NCBI RefSeq assembly: GCF_030406605.1
Contig: NZ_CP129104.1
Span: 3,362,687-3,426,686, forward strand
Reading direction: 5' to 3'
Origin: Curtobacterium sp. 458
GTDB lineage: Bacteria > Actinomycetota > Actinomycetes > Actinomycetales > Microbacteriaceae
Length of the DNA: 64,000 nucleotides
Shown here: one piece after another, positions 34,039 to 41,021 of the stretch
Layout of the letters: every line of letters starts with the position of its first letter
How positions within the stretch are numbered: the stretch's first letter is position 1
Notes under the pieces: model-generated
What the model was told of the DNA's origin: nothing
Databases searched by the model: none
What the model saw: only the letters and a program-made list of their open reading frames with translations
Translations under genes and position numbers: made by a program

Positions 34039-34505
34039 GCGACACCACCACCGGCATCGACCCGCGTTCCCCGCGCTTCGGTGCCGCGATCACCACCGTC
34101 CTCCTCGCAGCGACGATCGTCCTCACGCTGATCCCCGCGACGTACGCCGTCGGGATCGTCTTGCTCGCCGCCATCGTCGTGCTCTTCACCATCGGAGGCA
34201 TCGGCGGCATCCGACGCCACCCCTACGGCGCACTCTTCCGCCGCTTCGTCCGCCCGAGACTCGGCCCGCCCGCCGAACTCGAGGCGCCGGAGCCCCCGAC
34301 CTTCGCCCAGCAGGTCGGTCTGTTCGTCACCGCCGTCGCACTCCTCCTCGCCCTCGTCGGCGTCCCCTACGCCGCACCCGTCGGCGCGGCCGTCGCCCTC
34401 GTCGCCGCGTTCCTCAACGCCGTCTTCGACGTCTGCATCGGCTGCATCCTCTACGTGTGGCTGGTCCGCGCGGGCGTCCTCCGCCCGCGACGCACCACCG
34501 CCTGA
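34035..34505 (+). CDS. DUF4395 membrane protein
   Basis: A 156-residue protein with four predicted helices. It starts with the family pattern GIDPRSPRFGAAITTVLLAATIVL and ends FDVCIGCILYVWLVRAG, which places a conserved Cys pair (C-x2-C) in the last helix. Such proteins are usually coded beside a thioredoxin, as here, and probably relay electrons across the membrane to it; this is an inference. Start codon and thioredoxin stop overlap (ATGA). Confidence 0.8.
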   Translation: MSDTTTGIDPRSPRFGAAITTVLLAATIVLTLIPATYAVGIVLLAAIVVLFTIGGIGGIRRHPYGALFRRFVRPRLGPPAELEAPEPPTFAQQVGLFVTAVALLLALVGVPYAAPVGAAVALVAAFLNAVFDVCIGCILYVWLVRAGVLRPRRTTA

Positions 34506-34511
34506 CCGCAG

Positions 34512-34629
34512 GGAGGCGCGACCCCCCTCCGCAACGCACGCCGCGCCGGCAGGGTGATCCGGACTGGAGGCGCAACCCACCTCCGCAACGCACGCCGCGC
34601 CGGCAGGGTGATCCGTGCCTCCAGGCCGG
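34512..34629. repeat. 54-bp tandem repeat ending in a dispersed-repeat copy
   Basis: Two nearly identical 54-base units start at 34512 and 34566 (each GGAGGCGC...CGCAACGCACGCCG...GGTGATCCG). They are followed by CCGTGCCTCCAGGCCGG at 34613-34629. The array separates the DUF4395 gene from the TMEM175-like gene. Confidence 0.8.
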
Positions 34630-34678
34630 CCGACAGCGCGACAGCGCGCGCGTCCAGGCGCTTCCCTAGACTCGCGAC

Positions 34679-35281
34679 ATGAGCGCACCGGCACGGACCG
34701 AACGTGGTCTCGACCGACTCGTCAACTTCTCCGATGCGACCGTCGCCATCGCGATCACACTGCTGATCCTGCCGTTGGTGGACCTCGCGGGTGAGATCGA
34801 CGGTGGTACGGGGGCCGGCGAGCTCCTCCGCGAGCACTGGGGCTCCATCGTCGAGTTCGTCGTCACGTTCTGGGTGATCTCGCGGTTCTGGCGGCTCCAC
34901 CACCAGGTGTTCGAACACGTGCAGTCGTACACCCCACTCGTGCTGCGACTGAACTTCGTGTGGCTCATCAGCATCGTGTTCCTGCCGTTCGCCGCGAACC
35001 TGCTCGACGCCGGCGACACCGACCGGGTCGCGTACGCGGTGTACCTCGGGACGATGCTCGTCACGAGCCTGTCGCTCACCGCGATCGAGTTCGCGCTGCG
35101 CCGTTCGCCCGAACTGCTGTCGACACCGCTCGCCACGCGGGACAAGGGGTTCATCGCTGCCGGGCTCCTCGCGGCCGCCCTCGTGCTCGCCGTGCTCTTC
35201 CCCGACGTCGGGCTGTTCTGGGTGCTGCTCCTGCTGCTGCAGGGGCCGATCGGCGGGCTGCTGCACCGACGTTCCTCGTAG
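34679..35281 (+). CDS. TMEM175-family potassium-channel-like protein (DUF1211)
   Basis: A 200-residue, six-helix membrane protein with the family signature FSD (residues 17-19) in RLVNFSDATVAIAITLLILPL. The helix-1 motif lines the pore in bacterial TMEM175 tetramers. FVVTFWVISRFWRLHHQVFEHV also fits the family. Bacterial members conduct potassium with modest selectivity. TAGACT lies six bases before the ATG (leaderless). Two further membrane/GRAM-like genes follow at short distances, 10 and 3 bases, and may be co-transcribed. Confidence 0.8.
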   Translation: MSAPARTERGLDRLVNFSDATVAIAITLLILPLVDLAGEIDGGTGAGELLREHWGSIVEFVVTFWVISRFWRLHHQVFEHVQSYTPLVLRLNFVWLISIVFLPFAANLLDAGDTDRVAYAVYLGTMLVTSLSLTAIEFALRRSPELLSTPLATRDKGFIAAGLLAAALVLAVLFPDVGLFWVLLLLLQGPIGGLLHRRSS

Positions 35282-35291
35282 GGTGGAGCGC

Positions 35292-35858
35292 ATGGGGGAC
35301 TACGAGGACATCGCTCGCCGAGCGTGGCGGCGGACGACGTGGATCGCGATCGGCGGCTTCGTCGTCGGGGCCATCGTGGGCGTCTTCCTCGCGAACGGAG
35401 AATCGGCGCTCAGGAGCCTGCTCATCATCGTCGGGGTCGGGCTGAGCATCGGCGGCTTGAGCGGAGCGGTCTCGCTGTTCACGAGCGCTTCCCGGCTCAC
35501 ACCGTCGATGCAGTGGCCCGTCCGAGAGCTGGACAGGCCTGATCGCCGGAAGGTGCGTCGGGCCGTGTACTCCGGGCAGCCGATCGAGCCGACCGGTTCG
35601 GACGTTGCTCACCGTGCGGCCGACTGGGCTCGCGGAGCGGTCGTCACGCTCCCGGTCAACCTCGGGCAGTTCCTGCTGCTCTACCTCGGGATCGGCGGCG
35701 CGCAGCTGCCGAACATCATCAACGATGATCCGTGGGCGTCCGGCTTCGCCCGCATCTTCTTCGGCGCACTCGTACTGGTCGCGATCGGGCTCAGCGTGTC
35801 GTTCGTCCGGAACATCCGCGGAGCCCGCCGGTACCTCGCTGCTGTCGGGAGCCGGTAG
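35292..35858 (+). CDS. Membrane protein of unknown function
   Basis: A 188-residue protein with four hydrophobic segments (about 18-38, 43-64, 113-135 and 148-170) and a charged loop between (WPVRELDRPDRRKVRRAVYSGQP). I do not recognise the family. I chose the ATG at 35292 because TAGGGT lies seven bases upstream. A GTG at 35283 would add three residues. It is the middle gene of a three-gene run with the TMEM175-like and GRAM-like genes. Confidence 0.6.
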   Translation: MGDYEDIARRAWRRTTWIAIGGFVVGAIVGVFLANGESALRSLLIIVGVGLSIGGLSGAVSLFTSASRLTPSMQWPVRELDRPDRRKVRRAVYSGQPIEPTGSDVAHRAADWARGAVVTLPVNLGQFLLLYLGIGGAQLPNIINDDPWASGFARIFFGALVLVAIGLSVSFVRNIRGARRYLAAVGSR

Positions 35859-35861
35859 CCC

Positions 35862-36227
35862 GTGCCGTTCACCGACGCCTCCTCGGTCCTGCTCGTTAAG
35901 CTCGCGACGTACCTCCCCGACGAGGAGGACTCCGGCGCCGCCGAGATCGTCCCCGGCTACGTCCACGGGGCAGTTCGCCGGTTCGAGGTCGGCGGCCGGC
36001 TCACGCTCACGCCCGAGGTCCTCTGGTTCGCAGCGCATCCGATCAACTACGCGCCCGGCACCCGCTTCGGCATACCCGTCGAGGAGATCGTCCGGCTCGA
36101 CGACGTCTCGAGCGGCCTCCGCAGGAAGGTCCGGGTCACCATGCGGAGCGGCATGGCGCCGACGTTCCTGATGTGGGGCATCCCCCGCTTCATCGAGGCG
36201 GTTGAGCGGGCGCGCGCCGCGCTCTGA
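35862..36227 (+). CDS. GRAM/PH-like domain protein
   Basis: The 121-residue product contains GGRLTLTPEVLWFAAHP, FGIPVEEIVRLDDVSSG and VRVTMRSGMAPTFLMWGIPRFIEAVERARAAL, the strand-helix pattern of GRAM/bacterial PH domains, in which an N-terminal strand reports on lipid- or protein-binding surfaces. No membrane segment is present. The GTG start is three bases after the upstream stop. Function and ligand are unknown. Confidence 0.6.
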   Translation: MPFTDASSVLLVKLATYLPDEEDSGAAEIVPGYVHGAVRRFEVGGRLTLTPEVLWFAAHPINYAPGTRFGIPVEEIVRLDDVSSGLRRKVRVTMRSGMAPTFLMWGIPRFIEAVERARAAL

Positions 36228-36356
36228 CTCCTCATGGCCGGCAAGCGGTCGGCCGGGAGGCGCGGATCACCTGCGCCACGCCCGTCCGGTGCCGGAGAGT
36301 CCCCCCATCGAACCCTCCGACCCCGGCCGTGCCCTCGACCGCCGACCCGTGCATGG

Positions 36357-37310
36357 TCAGGCCGCCGCTGCGCGGGCGGACAACGCCTGCTTGCTCAGCG
36401 CGACGAGGTCGTCCGCGCGGAGGGCCGGCCAGCCGTGCAGGAGCTCCCGCCATTCCGTCGGGAGCGCGCTCACCCCGTACAACGCGCCCGCGAGGCCACC
36501 CGCGATCGCCGCCACCGTGTCGGTGTCGTTCCCGGTGCGGACCGCTCGGACGAGGGCATCCTCGAGACTCGTGCTCTTCCGCACCGCGGCGTAGGCAGCT
36601 TGGAAGGCCGACACGACCCAGCCGTTCGAGTCCGTGAAGTCGACCGGCTTCGAGTGCTCCGCCGTCACGATCCGGTCGACCCAGGTGCGCCGCTTGTCGA
36701 GGTCGAGCAGGTCGAGGCCCGCCATGACGTCGAGCTCGCCCGTGAGGACCGCCTTCCGGATCGCCACGCACCAGAGCACGCACGCGTCCCCCGCGTCGGA
36801 CTCGTAGTGCGTGAGGTCACTGATCGCTCGAGCGGCCTCGGCCAGCCGGAGCTCCTCGTCGACCGCGCCCGTCAGGTACCCGAGCACCAGCGGCGCAGTC
36901 CGCATGAGCGAGCCGTTCCCCGCCGACCGCCCCTTGTACTCGTGTTCCTGCCGGGCCGCAGCCCGCGCTGCGGAGGCGACCCGTGCCTCCAGGCCGGTGA
37001 GCACGTTGCGCGTCTGGATGCCGACGTCGGGCGCGGTGCGTGCCCAGTCGGCCCAGGCGGCCACCAGGCCGTCGAGTGCTGCCTCGCTGGCGGGGTCGCC
37101 GCCGCGGGCGAGGGTGCGGAGGATCGGGACCGCCATGCTCGTGTCGTCGGTCCACTCCCCCGGTGCCCAGCCGAAGGAGCCGCCGCCGGCCATCCGGATC
37201 GGGGTGGGTTCGGGGACGGCGGGTCGGAACTCGTAGCCGGCGCCGAGGGCGTCGCCGGCGGCGGAGCCGAGCACGGCGCCGATTGCGCGGTCGCGGGTGG
37301 TTGGGTTCAT
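36357..37310 (-). CDS. ADP-ribosylglycohydrolase
   Basis: A 317-residue enzyme of the DraG/ARH family, which removes ADP-ribose from proteins or nucleic acids using two magnesium ions. The metal-binding motifs are visible: SAAGDALGAGYEF near the start, WTDDTS (T54-D55-D56), SAGNGSLMRTAPL, HYESDAGDACVLW and GNDTDTVAAIAGGLAGA. All the usual acidic residues appear intact, so it should be active. It is divergent from NrtR, whose ligand is ADP-ribose, with two matching operators in the gap. A dispersed-repeat copy (36981-36997) lies inside the gene and encodes LTGLEARV. Confidence 0.9.
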   Translation of the reverse strand: MNPTTRDRAIGAVLGSAAGDALGAGYEFRPAVPEPTPIRMAGGGSFGWAPGEWTDDTSMAVPILRTLARGGDPASEAALDGLVAAWADWARTAPDVGIQTRNVLTGLEARVASAARAAARQEHEYKGRSAGNGSLMRTAPLVLGYLTGAVDEELRLAEAARAISDLTHYESDAGDACVLWCVAIRKAVLTGELDVMAGLDLLDLDKRRTWVDRIVTAEHSKPVDFTDSNGWVVSAFQAAYAAVRKSTSLEDALVRAVRTGNDTDTVAAIAGGLAGALYGVSALPTEWRELLHGWPALRADDLVALSKQALSARAAAA

Positions 37311-37332
37311 GGCCGCCTGCCTTCCGGTCGAG

Positions 37333-37354
37333 GTTTGCGCGGTTCTGCGCTAAC
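37333..37354. promoter_or_regulatory. NrtR operator candidate 1
   Basis: GTTTGCGC-N6-GCGCTAAC is a near-palindromic 22-mer in the gap between the divergent hydrolase and NrtR genes. It matches the second copy 48 bases away at both ends, as expected for two sites of one dimeric repressor. Confidence 0.6.
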
Positions 37355-37380
37355 TGGTCCTACTGTTCCACGTCGTCGCG

Positions 37381-37402
37381 GTTTGCGCAAGTGTGCGTAA
37401 AC
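37381..37402. promoter_or_regulatory. NrtR operator candidate 2
   Basis: GTTTGCGCA-N2-TGTGCGTAAAC is the second 22-mer, 9 bases before the chosen NrtR start. Its position argues that the NrtR start is at 37411 rather than at the upstream GTG (37393), which would lie inside the operator. Confidence 0.6.
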
Positions 37403-37410
37403 TCGGCGAC

Positions 37411-38076
37411 GTGACTTCGTCTGCGTACCGCGATCCTTCCGGCAAGCGCCTGGTCGACTACCCGTGTCCGTCCGTCGCTGTGGACACAGCCGTCCTGACC
37501 GTGCCTGTGGGGGAACCGCTGTCGGTCCTCCAGGTGCGCGATGCCGTCGACGGGGACTGGCGGTTGCCGGGGACGTTCGTGCACGAGGGCGAGCGGCTGG
37601 CCGCGGCGGTGTTGCGATCGCTGGCCGACAAGGCCGGTGTGACCGGGCTGGCGCCGTCGCAGTTGCACGTGTTCGACGATCCTGCGCGGGACAGTCGGGG
37701 GTGGGTGTTGTCGGTGGCGCACCTCGATGTGGTGCCGGCCTCGTCGCTGTTGTCGTCCGATATGGACGCTTCGCGCGCGCGGCTCGTGCCGGTCGACGCT
37801 GCGACGGGGATGGTGCACGGGCACGACGAGATCGTGGCGTTCGCGGTGGCCTCGTTGCGGGCGCTCTACGCCGCGGCGCCGGACCCGCGGGGCCTTGTGG
37901 CGGAGCCGTTCACGATGACCGAGCTGCGGCGGGTGCACGAGGCCGTGGCGGGGCGGGCATTGCAGCCGGACTCGTTCCGGAGGGCGATGCTGCCGAGGCT
38001 CGTGGCAACGGAGGAGAAGCGGGCGGAGGGGCCGGGGAAGCCAGCGGGGACGTACCGGCGGATCGAGCATCAGTAA
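37411..38076 (+). CDS. nrtR: NrtR, Nudix-related transcriptional regulator
   Basis: A 221-residue regulator with a Nudix-like ligand domain and a C-terminal winged helix (TMTELRRVHEAVAGRALQPDSFRRAM). The Nudix box is degenerate: GTFVHEGERLAAAVLRSLADKAG keeps the G and first E but lacks the catalytic R-E-x-x-E-E. It should therefore bind and not hydrolyse the ligand, as in NrtR proteins that respond to ADP-ribose and control NAD metabolism. It lies divergent from an ADP-ribosylglycohydrolase with two matching 22-bp operators between. The GTG at 37411 is favoured over 37393. Confidence 0.85.
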   Translation: MTSSAYRDPSGKRLVDYPCPSVAVDTAVLTVPVGEPLSVLQVRDAVDGDWRLPGTFVHEGERLAAAVLRSLADKAGVTGLAPSQLHVFDDPARDSRGWVLSVAHLDVVPASSLLSSDMDASRARLVPVDAATGMVHGHDEIVAFAVASLRALYAAAPDPRGLVAEPFTMTELRRVHEAVAGRALQPDSFRRAMLPRLVATEEKRAEGPGKPAGTYRRIEHQ

Positions 38077-38173
38077 CGGTCTCGTTCCTGCACGGTCAGC
38101 TCCGGCGATCGCCCGACCACAACTCGACGGCACCGCTCGTCGGACGCCGTGTTGAACGGCGACTCTTCTCGTG

Positions 38174-38659
38174 ATGGAGCACTGGGAGGCTGACGACGCT
38201 CGACGGCGGCACATGGCGCGGTTCGGCCGACGGGACACGGCGCCCGAACTCGCTCTGCGGCGTGAACTCCACCGCCGCGGGCGACGCTTCTTCGTGGACC
38301 GCCAGGTGAGCACGCGGTGCCGAGTGCGACCCGATCTGGTCTTCCCGCGATCCCGGGTGGCCGTGTTCGTCGACGGGTGCTTCTGGCACTACTGCGAGGA
38401 GCACGCACACCTGCCGAAGGCGAACGCCGAACTCTGGCGCTTGAAGCTGCTGGCGAACCGTCGACGGGACGCGCAGAACGAGGCGATCCTCGTATCCGAA
38501 GGATGGCGGGTGCTCCGGTTCTGGGAGCACGGAGACCCGCTCGCTGCCGCGACGGATGTCGAGCGGGAGCTCGACCGATGGGACCGGATCACCCGGTGCG
38601 CGGCACGCTCCAGCGGACGATGGGTTCGCGATCGAAGTAGTCGGAGTCGAACCGATTGA
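38174..38659 (+). CDS. Very-short-patch repair endonuclease (Vsr)
   Basis: A 161-residue Vsr-type endonuclease, which nicks DNA 5' of T:G mismatches left by deamination of 5-methylcytosine. Visible family features are MARFGRRDTAPELALRRELHRRGRRF, RVRPDLVFPRSRVAVFVDGCFWHYC, LWRLKLLANRRRDAQNE and GWRVLRFWEHGDP. Vsr genes usually sit beside a cytosine methyltransferase; none is visible here. The gene is at the left edge of a nuclease-rich island and is convergent with the GIY-YIG gene 37 bases away. The ATG at 38174 is preceded directly by an in-frame GTG; either may be used. Confidence 0.85.
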   Translation: MEHWEADDARRRHMARFGRRDTAPELALRRELHRRGRRFFVDRQVSTRCRVRPDLVFPRSRVAVFVDGCFWHYCEEHAHLPKANAELWRLKLLANRRRDAQNEAILVSEGWRVLRFWEHGDPLAAATDVERELDRWDRITRCAARSSGRWVRDRSSRSRTD

Positions 38660-38696
38660 CCTCCGACCTCTGGTGAAGGCCCATCCTCGATCTGCG

Positions 38697-40409
38697 TCAG
38701 AGGAATTGCCGCAAGTGACGGCGCAGATCAGGATCAGAGACGTATACGAAGGTGCCCAGAACCCCTCGCGTCCGGAGGACCGCGTAGATGTTCGCCACGA
38801 AACGACGGAGGTCATCGTCGGTGTACGTGATACCGAGCCGAGGATTGTTCTCCATGCCCTTCTTGTCGAAGTAGTTCGACCGGTCGAACCAGAGCTGCTG
38901 GCCCAGAGGATCGAAGCGGAGATCCGGGCCGATGATCACTCCGACGTAGTTCAGGTCGTACCCCTGCACCGTGTGGATGGAGCCGACCTGGTCCACTGCC
39001 CCGGGCGACGTGATCCAGTCCTTCTGCGTCTGGTTCCACTGGAGACGTTGCCCATCGACTTCGATGTCGACGGCTTGCCGATCGTGCTTGCTCTTCCACT
39101 CCCACGCGTACCCAGCGACGAGACGTGACAACCCCACTTCGTCATCACGCGCACGGATCGCATCGTGCATCTCCCCGAGGTCGTCGAACATGCGGAACGC
39201 GTACTCACCGAAGGTCTTCGGCTCCGGTGACTCGCCCCGCATGATGGCTCGGACGTACGAAACGTAGTCAGCACCACCCTGCACGCGCATCTGGGTGAAG
39301 AGGCGGTAGTAGCGATCGCTCTGGCGGGCGTTTCGGATCATGTCGGCCTGCAGTCGTTGCGGCAGGTCCGCTGGTCGAACGCTCTGTTCGGAGTCGAGCA
39401 GGAACACCTGGTGCGTACTGCGATCCCGGATCCAGTCGGCCTGCGTGTAGTGATCCTCGTCAGCACCGAAGAGCCGCTCGTTGATCTCACCAAAGCTCTT
39501 GTTCTGTGGACCCGACGCCTGGTTCGCTCGATGGTTCAGCCGGTGGGACTCGTCGACGACGAGCAGGTCCCACTTCTCCGCGCTCTTCCCGACGTCAAAC
39601 GGAGTGAGCACCATGGTCTTCTCGAGTCCGGGGGTCTTTCCGAACACGCGCTTCAGCGATGCTCGGAGCGCTTGCTGCGGGACGACGAGACCGATGCGGA
39701 AGTCCGAGAGCCGCCGCCGATTATCCTCTGTGAAGTAGTCGGAGAACATCGAGTCTCCGTCGACATCGTCCACGCCGGTGCCGTTCGCGATGTCACGCAG
39801 CAGCTTCAAGAGGTAGACGGCAACGATCGTCTTGCCGGTTCCCGGATCACCTTGGACGACGATGGTGCTTCTTGCTCCACGGACGATGTCCTCGAAGAGG
39901 CCTTCGAGGATGTCCTCCATCACGACGGCTTGATCATGGTTCAGCGCCTTGAACGGGGAGAGCTTGAACAGCTCGCTGTTCTCGATCTCCGCGATGCTCC
40001 GCGTGAAGAGCTTCTGATCGCGGAGCGCTTCGAAGACGTCCTCGAACGTCTTCCGATACCGCTCCCGGTCGTAGTAGTCGGCGTTGACGACACCTTTGTT
40101 GCTGTTCAAGACCGTGTACTTGTCGTCCCCGGCGAACAACCCGATGAGCTGGGACTCCAGATCGAGGCACACCGACTTGTTGAACGTGCCGTCGAGGACG
40201 AGGCGGACCGCCTTGAGCGACCGACGTTCATCCGAGTCGAGATGCTGCCGCATCCGCGACGCGGTGTTGAGCGTCTCGCCGACGTACACACGCTTCCCGT
40301 CGTCGAGGATGTACACGACGGGCCAGTTCAGGAAGCGAGGGTCAGAATCCCGCCACAGTCGAAGGTGCTGCTCGTTGAAGGGCCACTGCACGACCTCAAA
40401 GCTCGTCAT
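38697..40409 (-). CDS. GIY-YIG nuclease fused to DUF2075 ATPase
   Basis: A 570-residue fusion. The N-terminus is a GIY-YIG nuclease fold: WPVVYILDDGKRVYVGETLN with the arginine of ASRMRQH (residues 29-57). A P-loop ATPase of the DUF2075 (SF1-like helicase) type follows, with GDPGTGKT at 187-194, VVDESHRL (DESH at 286-289), LLDSEQSVR, a DQVGSIHTVQGYDLNYVGV segment and a C-terminal LGITYTDDDLRRFVANIYAVLRTRG. It belongs to a set often found in defence islands. The stretch has visibly less G+C and different codon use from its neighbours, a sign of transfer. Its start overlaps the MazG-like gene by 14 bases, so the two form an operon. Confidence 0.85.
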   Translation of the reverse strand: MTSFEVVQWPFNEQHLRLWRDSDPRFLNWPVVYILDDGKRVYVGETLNTASRMRQHLDSDERRSLKAVRLVLDGTFNKSVCLDLESQLIGLFAGDDKYTVLNSNKGVVNADYYDRERYRKTFEDVFEALRDQKLFTRSIAEIENSELFKLSPFKALNHDQAVVMEDILEGLFEDIVRGARSTIVVQGDPGTGKTIVAVYLLKLLRDIANGTGVDDVDGDSMFSDYFTEDNRRRLSDFRIGLVVPQQALRASLKRVFGKTPGLEKTMVLTPFDVGKSAEKWDLLVVDESHRLNHRANQASGPQNKSFGEINERLFGADEDHYTQADWIRDRSTHQVFLLDSEQSVRPADLPQRLQADMIRNARQSDRYYRLFTQMRVQGGADYVSYVRAIMRGESPEPKTFGEYAFRMFDDLGEMHDAIRARDDEVGLSRLVAGYAWEWKSKHDRQAVDIEVDGQRLQWNQTQKDWITSPGAVDQVGSIHTVQGYDLNYVGVIIGPDLRFDPLGQQLWFDRSNYFDKKGMENNPRLGITYTDDDLRRFVANIYAVLRTRGVLGTFVYVSDPDLRRHLRQFL

Positions 40410-40716
40410 ACTTCGTGCTCCGTCCGCGCGCTCGGTCGACCGGGTACTTGTCTCGGGTCACGGCGAGCTTCTCGCGGACTATCTCCGCCGGGTCGAGCCC
40501 GAGGCGATCGGCGAGGAGAATGCAGTAGGTGAGCACGTCGGCGAGCTCGAGACGAACCCGGTCAGCGTCCGCTTCCGAGCCCCATTGGAAGCACTCGAGC
40601 AGTTCGCCCGCTTCGATCGAGATGCTCTTCGCCAGGTTCTCCGGCGAGTGGAACTGCGCCCATTCCCGCTCGGCGACGAACTCACGGAGTTCCTCGCGCA
40701 GCCCCTCATCTGCCAT
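40396..40716 (-). CDS. MazG-like nucleotide pyrophosphohydrolase
   Basis: A 106-residue all-alpha NTP pyrophosphohydrolase of the short MazG-like/dUTPase superfamily type. The metal-binding EXXE...EXXD pattern is present: IEAGE (E35, E38) and LELAD (E57, D60). ENLAKSISIEAGELLECFQW is the family core. It hydrolyses (deoxy)nucleoside triphosphates to monophosphates and pyrophosphate. TAACGT lies six bases before the ATG. It is the first gene of a two-gene operon with the GIY-YIG-DUF2075 protein. The pairing suggests a nucleotide-depletion or signal-hydrolysis role beside a nuclease, but this is an inference. Confidence 0.85.
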   Translation of the reverse strand: MADEGLREELREFVAEREWAQFHSPENLAKSISIEAGELLECFQWGSEADADRVRLELADVLTYCILLADRLGLDPAEIVREKLAVTRDKYPVDRARGRSTKYDEL

Positions 40717-41021
40717 GTCGGCACGTTAGCAGCTGGTTCCGGCTCCACCGGGTGCGAACTCGATCACGAAGACGACAGGCACACGGACTTCGGGCTTCGC
40801 ACCCAGGCAGGCCCAAGTCCCCTGCCTGCCGGGTGGGGACGCCGTTCTTCGTCATTCATGTTCGATAGCGGCCCGTGCTCCGCGGCTGGCTCGCCCCCGC
40901 GGCCACTGCCCGACAACGGGTACTCCCGCCCCACATCCCCAACCACGAGGATGGTCAACACCACTCGTCGCGGGGACGACGAACGGCACCGAGGATCAGG
41001 AGCTCCCCGAGGGACAGCACC
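40717..41021. other. Intergenic region between divergent MazG-like and NERD-helicase genes
   Basis: I see no gene in these 305 bases. They hold the promoters of both flanking genes, including TAACGT for the MazG-like gene. GAGGGACAGCACCATG at its right end carries the ribosome site for the NERD-helicase start at 41022. Confidence 0.6.
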
